Program-made: the position numbers and the translations under genes
Shown here: positions 1 to 3,755 of the stretch, piece after piece
Position numbering within the stretch: the stretch's first letter is position 1
Layout of the letters: every line of letters starts with the position of its first letter
Assembly (NCBI GenBank): GCA_050247895.1
Contig: JBFWTJ010000234.1
Span: forward strand, 1 to 5,977
Length of the DNA: 5,977 bases
Reading direction: 5' to 3'
From: CAVPEW01 sp050247895
Lineage (GTDB): Bacteria > Actinomycetota > Acidimicrobiia > Acidimicrobiales > VFJN01
Notes under the pieces: model-generated
Database searches by the model: none
Seen by the model: the letters and a program-made list of their open reading frames with translations, nothing else
What the model was told of the DNA's origin: nothing

Positions 1-91
1 CCTGCTGCGCGAGGCCGGCTTCGACGAGGACGCCATCGCCGACCTGCTGGCCCGGGGGGTGGTGGCCGCACCGGTGGCCCGGCACACCTGA
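1..91 (+). CDS. C-terminal end of a possible family III (CaiB/BaiF) CoA-transferase, 5' truncated
   Basis: The frame beginning at base 2 encodes 29 residues and stops at TGA 89-91; the gene starts outside the window. The visible tail contains LLREAGFDEDAIADLLARGV. An 'L-x-E-x-G-(F/Y)-x-x-x-x-I-x-x-L-x-x-x-G-V-V' pattern is common at the extreme C-terminus of CaiB/BaiF CoA-transferases, which move CoA between acyl groups. That is the basis of the call, and such a short tail cannot prove it. The next gene is a predicted acyl-CoA thioesterase on the same strand, which fits an acyl-CoA metabolism neighbourhood. An unrelated protein with a similar helical tail remains possible. Confidence 0.4.
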   Translation, partial: LLREAGFDEDAIADLLARGVVAAPVARHT

Positions 92-119
92 GCCGCCTCG
101 GCCTGGGAGCACCCGGGGG

Positions 120-136
120 TTGACGTCTACCGTCAA
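120..136. promoter_or_regulatory. Inverted repeat TTGACG-N5-CGTCAA, candidate operator of the thioesterase gene
   Basis: The two six-base arms (120-125 and 131-136) are exact reverse complements around a five-base centre. The repeat covers the candidate -10 box at 128-133 and lies just before ATG 141, so a dimeric regulator bound here would block RNA polymerase. TetR-type regulators of acyl-CoA metabolism often use ACGT-containing palindromes of this size, but the regulator is not in the window and the link is inferred. The left arm also begins with a TTG that could be read as a start codon. Confidence 0.45.
128..133 (+). promoter_or_regulatory. Candidate -10 box (TACCGT) for a leaderless thioesterase transcript
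   Basis: TACCGT fits the TANNNT pattern of actinobacterial -10 elements and ends seven bases before ATG 141, so transcription would begin at or next to the start codon. No convincing -35 hexamer is visible. No good ribosome binding site precedes ATG 141, which agrees with leaderless translation. Two other genes in the window show nearly the same arrangement. Confidence 0.4.
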
Positions 137-140
137 GTCC

Positions 141-872
141 ATGGGCAGCGCCGACGAGCCGGACCTCGACCCGGGCCGCTGGGACGCCGCGGCCAGCTCG
201 GCCCGGCGCCGGCTGGTCGCCGCGACGCGGGCCTTCGCCGACGCGGCCGTCGACGTGGACGCCCCCGACGACGTGCTGGACCGGATCGCGGGCGACCTCG
301 AGCACTGGGCCGCCGACCTGCACCCGGGTCCCGACCGCCGGGCGCGGGTCGACGACCTGAAGATGACGGCCTACGACGACGGTCCGGCCGCCACCGGCAC
401 CACGAACCACAACCCCGACTGCGTCGTGTGCGGTCCGGGCAACCCCATCAGCCTGGGCATGGTGGTCGAGCGCGACGGCGCCGACGTCGTGGCCCGCCTG
501 ACGCTGGGCGCGGCCCGGCGTGGCGCCCCGGGCCGGGTCCACGGCGGCCTGCTCTCGCTGGCCATGGACGACCTGATGGGCCACGTCCTGGTCGTCGAGG
601 GCCTCCCCGCCTACACCGTGCGCCTCGACACCGAGTTCCTCGCCGCCGGGCCCATCGGCGAGGAGCTGGTCCTGCGCAGCGGCGTGACCGGGCGCGAAGG
701 GCGACGCCTGTCCCTGTGGGCCACCGTGCACGCCGGCGAGGTGCTCGTGGCTCGGGCCGACGCCCTGTTCATCACGGTGGAGCGGTTGGTGGCCGCGCCG
801 AGCCGCGCTGCGGGCGAGTCGCCGGCGCCGGATCAGAACAGCGCGGCGTCCACGAGCCGGCCCGCCACGTAG
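141..872 (+). CDS. PaaI-like hotdog-fold acyl-CoA thioesterase
   Basis: Predicted soluble enzyme of 243 residues that would hydrolyse acyl-CoA thioesters. Residues about 1-75 form an Ala/Asp/Arg-rich helical N-terminal extension, often seen in actinobacterial members. The hotdog domain starts near the NPDCVVCGPGNPISLGM stretch and runs to about residue 215. The family motif is clear in GRVHGGLLSLAMDD: His134-Gly-Gly followed nine residues later by Asp143, the spacing of the catalytic Asp in PaaI-type enzymes. The last 25 or so residues are low in complexity and overlap the convergent transporter gene. ATG 141 is preferred over TTG 120 (which would give 250 residues) because the TTG lies in an inverted repeat and a -10-like box falls between the two. 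However, GGGAG at 105-109 would suit the TTG start. Substrate chain length cannot be read from the sequence. Confidence 0.85.
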   Translation: MGSADEPDLDPGRWDAAASSARRRLVAATRAFADAAVDVDAPDDVLDRIAGDLEHWAADLHPGPDRRARVDDLKMTAYDDGPAATGTTNHNPDCVVCGPGNPISLGMVVERDGADVVARLTLGAARRGAPGRVHGGLLSLAMDDLMGHVLVVEGLPAYTVRLDTEFLAAGPIGEELVLRSGVTGREGRRLSLWATVHAGEVLVARADALFITVERLVAAPSRAAGESPAPDQNSAASTSRPAT

Positions 873-1564
873 GTCGCCGCCATCGCCGCGGCCCCGCCGG
901 CGACGAGGCGGACCACGGCCGGCCCCGCCCGGGCCCGGCCGATCCGGGCGCTCACCGTGGCGGTCAGCGCGAGGGCGACCAGCACGGCCACGAAGGTGAC
1001 CCGGATCCGCCAGGCCGGCGCCGGGACCAGGATCGCGACCAGCGGCAGGACCGCCCCGGCCACGAACGACACGGCCGAGGACGCCGCCGCGCTCCAGGGG
1101 CGGGCCAGCCCGCCCCTCTCCAGCCCGAGCTCGAGCTGGAGGTGGGCGGCCAGGGCGTCGTGGTCGGTCAGCTCCCGGGCCACGGTGGTGGCCGTCTCGG
1201 GCCGCAGGCCCCGATCCTCGAGCAGGCCCTCCAGCTCGTGCAGCTCGGTGTCGGGCATCCGTTCGAGCTCGCGGCGCTCCCGGGCCACCAGGGCCCGCTC
1301 CGAGTCGCGCTGGGCGCTCACCGACACGTACTCGCCCAGCGCCATCGACACCGCGCCGGCGAGCAGGCCGGCCACCCCGGCCGCGCCCACCACGGCGCGG
1401 TCGTCGGAGCCCGCGGCCACGCCGACGACCAGCCCGGCGGTCGACACGATCCCGTCGTTCGCGCCCAGCACGCCGGCCCGCAGCCAGTTCATCCGGGCCG
1501 CCACCGGCTCCCGGTGGGGCTCGTGGCGGTGGCGGGCCCGGCGTCCCGTCAGCTCCCCGGCCAT
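833..1564 (-). CDS. VIT1/CCC1-family iron/manganese transporter
   Basis: A membrane protein of 243 residues in the family of plant vacuolar iron transporter VIT1 and yeast CCC1, which export Fe2+ or Mn2+ from the cytoplasm; in bacteria it would work at the inner membrane. The first helix holds the hallmark LGANDGIVSTAGLVVGVAAG (residues 33-52) with Asp37. The second carries MALGEYVSVSAQRDSE (74-89), with Met74 and Glu78 in the expected metal-path positions. A Glu- and His-rich cytoplasmic helical segment follows (about 89-150), matching the family's metal-binding domain, then three more hydrophobic segments (about 155-180, 187-206 and 217-240). Length is normal. The His/Arg-rich first 24 residues are variable; Met25 is a possible internal start. 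The ion transported cannot be decided. The 3' end overlaps the convergent thioesterase by 40 bases. Confidence 0.9.
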   Translation of the reverse strand: MAGELTGRRARHRHEPHREPVAARMNWLRAGVLGANDGIVSTAGLVVGVAAGSDDRAVVGAAGVAGLLAGAVSMALGEYVSVSAQRDSERALVARERRELERMPDTELHELEGLLEDRGLRPETATTVARELTDHDALAAHLQLELGLERGGLARPWSAAASSAVSFVAGAVLPLVAILVPAPAWRIRVTFVAVLVALALTATVSARIGRARAGPAVVRLVAGGAAAMAATYVAGRLVDAALF

Positions 1565-1570
1565 GGCGGC

Positions 1571-1576
1571 ATCGTA
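1571..1576 (-). promoter_or_regulatory. Candidate -10 box (TACGAT) for the VIT-family gene
   Basis: Read on the - strand, TACGAT fits TANNNT and is followed by GCCGCC and then ATG (1564-1562). With six bases between box and start codon, the transcript would be leaderless. No ribosome binding site lies at normal distance from the ATG. The -35 region is unclear. Confidence 0.4.
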
Positions 1577-1632
1577 GGTTCCCGGCCCGTCGAAACCGTG
1601 TCCCGTGGCCGTCGCGAGGGGGTGCGGGGCGC

Positions 1633-1638
1633 TAACTT
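1633..1638 (+). promoter_or_regulatory. Candidate -10 box (TAACTT) for the PIN/NYN-like gene
   Basis: TAACTT is followed by CCCGCC and ATG at 1645, again six bases from box to start codon. It is one of very few A/T-rich spots in an 80-base intergenic gap of almost pure G/C. No Shine-Dalgarno sequence sits at normal distance, so leaderless initiation is the likely reading. The -35 region is weak. Confidence 0.4.
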
Positions 1639-1644
1639 CCCGCC

Positions 1645-2115
1645 ATGGCCGGGCCGAAGCTGGTGCTGGTGGACGCGGGGATGGTCGCCGGCTTCCGGCG
1701 GTCGACGCCCTCGCTGCTCCAGCTGCACCAGGCCGTCATCCACCTCCACCGCCAGCACCCCGACGCCCACGTGGCGGTGATCGCCGACCCCTCCCTCAAG
1801 TGGGACCTGCCCGCCGCGGAGCAGGTGCTGTTCGACGGCGACATCGTGGCCCGGGCGGTCGTGTGCGCGCCCGCCGGCGCGATCGAGGGGACGCTGGGCT
1901 TCCTGTCTCGCACCGCGGCCCGGGCCGTCGCGGCCGAGGACCACGACGTCGTCGCGGTGACCGACCGGGCGGTCCCCGACGTGGCCATCGGACGGCTCCG
2001 CAACGAGTCCGGCCGCTGGGTCTGGGACCTGACCGAGACGCGGATGGTCGACGCCGAGGTCGCCTCGGGCGCGGCCAAGGCCGGCGCCCGCCGCCGCGTC
2101 CGCCGCAAGCGCTGA
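1645..2115 (+). CDS. Hypothetical protein with weak PIN/NYN-nuclease-like features
   Basis: A soluble protein of 156 residues that I do not recognise with certainty. It begins with a hydrophobic strand ending in Asp (KLVLVDAG, Asp10). A second strand ends in Asp (VAVIADPSLKW, Asp48), followed by an acidic stretch FDGDIV (Asp64, Asp66) and a later strand VVAVTDRAVPD (Asp107, Asp112). Acidic residues at the ends of successive beta strands are typical of PIN and NYN metal-dependent RNases, so a nuclease-like fold is plausible; this is an inference from spacing only. The C-terminus is very basic (ARRRVRRKR), which could bind nucleic acid. ATG 1645 is preferred because a TANNNT box lies six bases upstream and codon use matches the neighbours. 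It is divergent from the VIT-family gene, and 56 bases separate it from the next gene. Confidence 0.7.
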   Translation: MAGPKLVLVDAGMVAGFRRSTPSLLQLHQAVIHLHRQHPDAHVAVIADPSLKWDLPAAEQVLFDGDIVARAVVCAPAGAIEGTLGFLSRTAARAVAAEDHDVVAVTDRAVPDVAIGRLRNESGRWVWDLTETRMVDAEVASGAAKAGARRRVRRKR

Positions 2116-2171
2116 CCCGCGCCGGGCACGTCGACTGGATCGCGACCCCCGCCCGTCACCACCATGGACGG

Positions 2172-2483
2172 GTGCGACGACGCGGCGCCCGCCTGCTCGG
2201 ATCCCTGGCCCTCACCCTGACCCTGGCCACCGGCCCGGTCACTGCGGCGGGGGCGCAGGAGCCGGGACGGTCGACCACCACCCTGGCCCCGGCGGTGCCG
2301 GCCCCCGACATCATCCCGAGGCCCAACTCGGGCAGCGAGCCCACCGAGGCCGGCGACCGGGGTGGCGCGCTGCAGCTCGGCCTGCTCGGGCTGCTCGTGG
2401 CGGCGGTCGGCGGGGGCGGCTACGCCCTGGCCCGGCAGTCGCGGCGGGCCCGCGGCACCGATCGCGAGCGCGTCGCCTCCTAG
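2172..2483 (+). CDS. Small predicted secreted, C-terminally membrane-anchored protein of unknown function
   Basis: From GTG 2172 this reads as 103 residues. An Arg-rich start (VRRRGAR) precedes a hydrophobic stretch (about 8-26) and an A-G-A site before Gln29, which together look like a Sec signal peptide. A Thr/Pro/Ala-rich segment (30-45) leads to DIIPRPNSG (46-54) and GDRGG (61-65). A single hydrophobic helix (about 67-87) and a basic tail (RQSRRARG, 88-95) then suggest an anchor with its tail in the cytoplasm. No catalytic motif is visible. The start is uncertain: GTG 2172 places the signal peptide correctly but has no well-spaced ribosome binding site, and ATG 2164 is in another frame that stops after a few residues. 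It lies 56 bases after the PIN/NYN-like gene and ends shortly before the cobalamin riboswitch promoter, so it is probably not part of the B12 unit. Confidence 0.65.
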   Translation: MRRRGARLLGSLALTLTLATGPVTAAGAQEPGRSTTTLAPAVPAPDIIPRPNSGSEPTEAGDRGGALQLGLLGLLVAAVGGGGYALARQSRRARGTDRERVAS

Positions 2484-2533
2484 GCCGACCGGCACGGCCC
2501 GGCGCCCCCGACACGGGGCCGGGTCCACGGTTG

Positions 2534-2563
2534 TCGACCGGGACCCCGCTCCACCGCTACTGT
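2534..2563 (+). promoter_or_regulatory. Candidate promoter of the cobalamin riboswitch-cbtBA-cobN unit
   Basis: TCGACC (2534-2539) resembles a -35 TTGACA in four of six positions. After an 18-base spacer comes TACTGT (2558-2563), which fits TANNNT. The predicted transcription start, about seven bases further on, falls at 2570-2571, exactly where the 5' strand of riboswitch stem P1 begins. That agreement is the main support. The 90 bases between the previous gene and the riboswitch contain no other obvious candidate. Confidence 0.45.
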
Positions 2564-2570
2564 CGGCCGG

Positions 2571-2706
2571 GTCCGGACGGGAACACCGGTGTGAATCCGG
2601 GGCTGTCCCGCAACTGTGACCGGGGAGCGGACCTCCACGACGCCACGGCCGTGCGGCTGGAAGGCGGAGGCGAGCTTCGATCCGGAAGCCAGGACACCGA
2701 ACGGAC
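2571..2706 (+). ncRNA. Cobalamin (B12) riboswitch
   Basis: An RNA element that binds cobalamin and represses the downstream genes when it is abundant. The conserved core is present: GGGAACACCGGTGTGAATCC from 2579, then GGGGCTGTCCCGCAACTGTG through about 2618, and the B12 box GAAGCCAGGACACC at 2685-2698. GTCCG (2571-2575) can pair with CGGAC (2702-2706) to close stem P1. Inside, CGCC (2641-2644) can pair with GGCG (2663-2666), enclosing the perfect 10-base palindrome CACGGCCGTG (2644-2653). CCTCC (2632-2636) can pair with GGAGG (2666-2670). The subclass (adenosyl- or aqua/methylcobalamin type) cannot be settled by eye. No terminator hairpin with a T-run lies before cbtB, so control of translation is more likely than attenuation. 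Its position before cobalt-transport and cobalt-insertion genes confirms the call. Confidence 0.95.
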
Positions 2707-2729
2707 GGCACATCGGAATCCACGAGGAT

Positions 2730-2733
2730 GGAG
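2730..2733 (+). promoter_or_regulatory. Ribosome binding site of cbtB (GGAG)
   Basis: GGAG ends six bases before ATG 2740, an ideal spacing, and fixes that start over the in-frame ATG at 2728. It lies about 24 bases after the riboswitch's P1 stem. A small hairpin, ATCC (2718-2721) with GGAT (2726-2729), ends right beside it. The site is therefore a natural target for ligand-dependent masking, although the exact sequestering strand is not evident. Confidence 0.65.
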
Positions 2734-2739
2734 ACACAC

Positions 2740-2937
2740 ATGGCCGTCACGACCTGGCCGACCCCCGCCGTCGCCCCGATCCGCGTCCCGGCGCTCGCCT
2801 GGTTCGCCGTGCTGCTCGCCGTGGCCTGGGCGTACCTGATGCTCCAGGAGAACGGCGCGGTCCTGTCGCACACGTGGGAGCACCTCCACGAGCTCTTCCA
2901 CGACGGTCGTCACGCCCTCGGCGTGCCCTGCCACTGA
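2740..2937 (+). CDS. cbtB: CbtB, small subunit of the predicted CbtAB cobalt transporter
   Basis: A 65-residue inner-membrane protein with one hydrophobic helix (about residues 18-36). The His-rich C-terminal signature follows: HTWEHLHELFHDGRHALGVP, then Cys-His at the end (residues 44-65). It contains six His, three acidic residues and one Cys, fitting metal capture on the outer side. CbtB is known from comparative genomics as a B12-regulated partner of CbtA in cobalt uptake. The position right after a cobalamin riboswitch and 16 bases before cbtA matches that exactly, and the length is normal. The start is ATG 2740 because of the well-spaced GGAG. The in-frame ATG at 2728 would add only four residues and has poor spacing. 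Confidence 0.93.
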   Translation: MAVTTWPTPAVAPIRVPALAWFAVLLAVAWAYLMLQENGAVLSHTWEHLHELFHDGRHALGVPCH

Positions 2938-2953
2938 CCCCGGCGGCACGACG

Positions 2954-3727
2954 ATGACCTACGGAACCGTCCTCGCGCGCGCCCTGGTGGCCGCCCTCGC
3001 CGTCGGCCTGCTGGCCGGCGGCTACCTGCTCACCGTGGTCGAACCGGTCGTCGACCGGGCGATCGCCCTCGAGGAGGAGATGTCCGCCGCGGCCCCGGCC
3101 GAGGAGGCCGGAGAGGCCGACCACCACGAGGAGCCGCTCTACACCCGCGGCGAGCAGAAGGGTGGCGGCGGCCTGGCCATGGTGCTCTTCGCGCTGGTGC
3201 TCGGCCTCGCGGCCGGGACCCTGTTCGCCTGGCGCCGCCACGTGCTGCCCGGCGCGACCGACTTCCACCGGGCCGTGTGGCTCGCCGCCATGGGCTTCGT
3301 GGCCTTCGCCCTGGTGCCCGGGATCAAGTACCCGGCCAACCCTCCCGCGGTGGGCGACCCCGACACCGTGGGCGAGCGCACCCTCCAGTACGTGGGCGTG
3401 ATCGTCCTGTCGCTCGTGCTCGTCGTGGCCCTCACCCGGCTGTCGCGGGTGCTGCGGGCCACCCTGGACGACCCCACCCGGATCATCGCGGTGGCCGCGG
3501 CGTCGGTCGTGGCCTTCGGGATCCTCATGGCCGTCCTGCCCGGCACGCCCGACGCCATCGACCCGGCCGTGCCCGCCGCGCTCGTGTGGGACTTCCGGCT
3601 GCGCTCGCTGGGCGGCCTGGCCCTGCTATGGCTCGGGTTCGGCCTGGTCTTCGGCGGGCTGCTGACCCGGGTCCCCGCCACCGCCGAGGCCCCCCAGGGC
3701 GCCCGGCTCGCACCGAGCGGGGCGTGA
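2954..3727 (+). CDS. cbtA: CbtA, membrane subunit of the predicted CbtAB cobalt transporter
   Basis: A 257-residue integral membrane protein with about five hydrophobic segments: about 8-28, 72-92, 106-122, 145-160 plus 175-196, and 220-240. The first helix is followed by the family-typical VVEPVVDRAIALEEEM (28-43). Next is a hydrophilic acidic/His loop with DHHEEPLYTRGEQ (56-68), a likely metal-interacting region. The strongest signature is PGIKYPANPPAVGDPDT (122-138), characteristic of CbtA. With CbtB it is predicted to import cobalt for cobalamin synthesis. ATG 2954 lies 16 bases after cbtB and lacks a strong ribosome binding site, so translational coupling to cbtB is likely. The last 15 or so residues are low in complexity. 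No truncation is seen. Confidence 0.93.
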   Translation: MTYGTVLARALVAALAVGLLAGGYLLTVVEPVVDRAIALEEEMSAAAPAEEAGEADHHEEPLYTRGEQKGGGGLAMVLFALVLGLAAGTLFAWRRHVLPGATDFHRAVWLAAMGFVAFALVPGIKYPANPPAVGDPDTVGERTLQYVGVIVLSLVLVVALTRLSRVLRATLDDPTRIIAVAAASVVAFGILMAVLPGTPDAIDPAVPAALVWDFRLRSLGGLALLWLGFGLVFGGLLTRVPATAEAPQGARLAPSGA

Positions 3728-3755
3728 CCGCCGGGACCGTCGACCGGTCCGGGTC

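Noticed and set aside
120..140. TTG 120 as the start of the thioesterase
   Set aside because: It is not excluded, as GGGAG lies about 11 bases upstream. ATG 141 is preferred because the TTG is one arm of an inverted repeat and a -10-like box lies between the two.
428..1780. A 450-codon + strand open frame over the thioesterase and the VIT-family gene
   Set aside because: It is out of frame with the thioesterase and antisense to the transporter. Its product is Arg/Gly/Pro/His-rich without domains.
2164..2171. ATG 2164 as the start of the small membrane protein
   Set aside because: It is in a different frame that reaches a stop after about 18 codons. Only the frame of GTG 2172 gives a signal peptide and an anchor helix.
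1632..2873. A 413-codon - strand open frame crossing three intergenic gaps and the riboswitch
   Set aside because: It runs through the riboswitch and several well-supported + strand genes, and its product is low in complexity with no recognisable family.
2616..2957. A + strand open frame starting inside the riboswitch and overlapping cbtB
   Set aside because: Its first part is riboswitch RNA and the rest is a frame-shifted copy of cbtB. CbtB in the other frame has the full family signature.
3728..3755. A separate promoter or terminator between cbtA and cobN
   Set aside because: The 28-base gap has no TANNNT box, hairpin with T-run or palindrome that I can see, so the genes are taken as co-transcribed.
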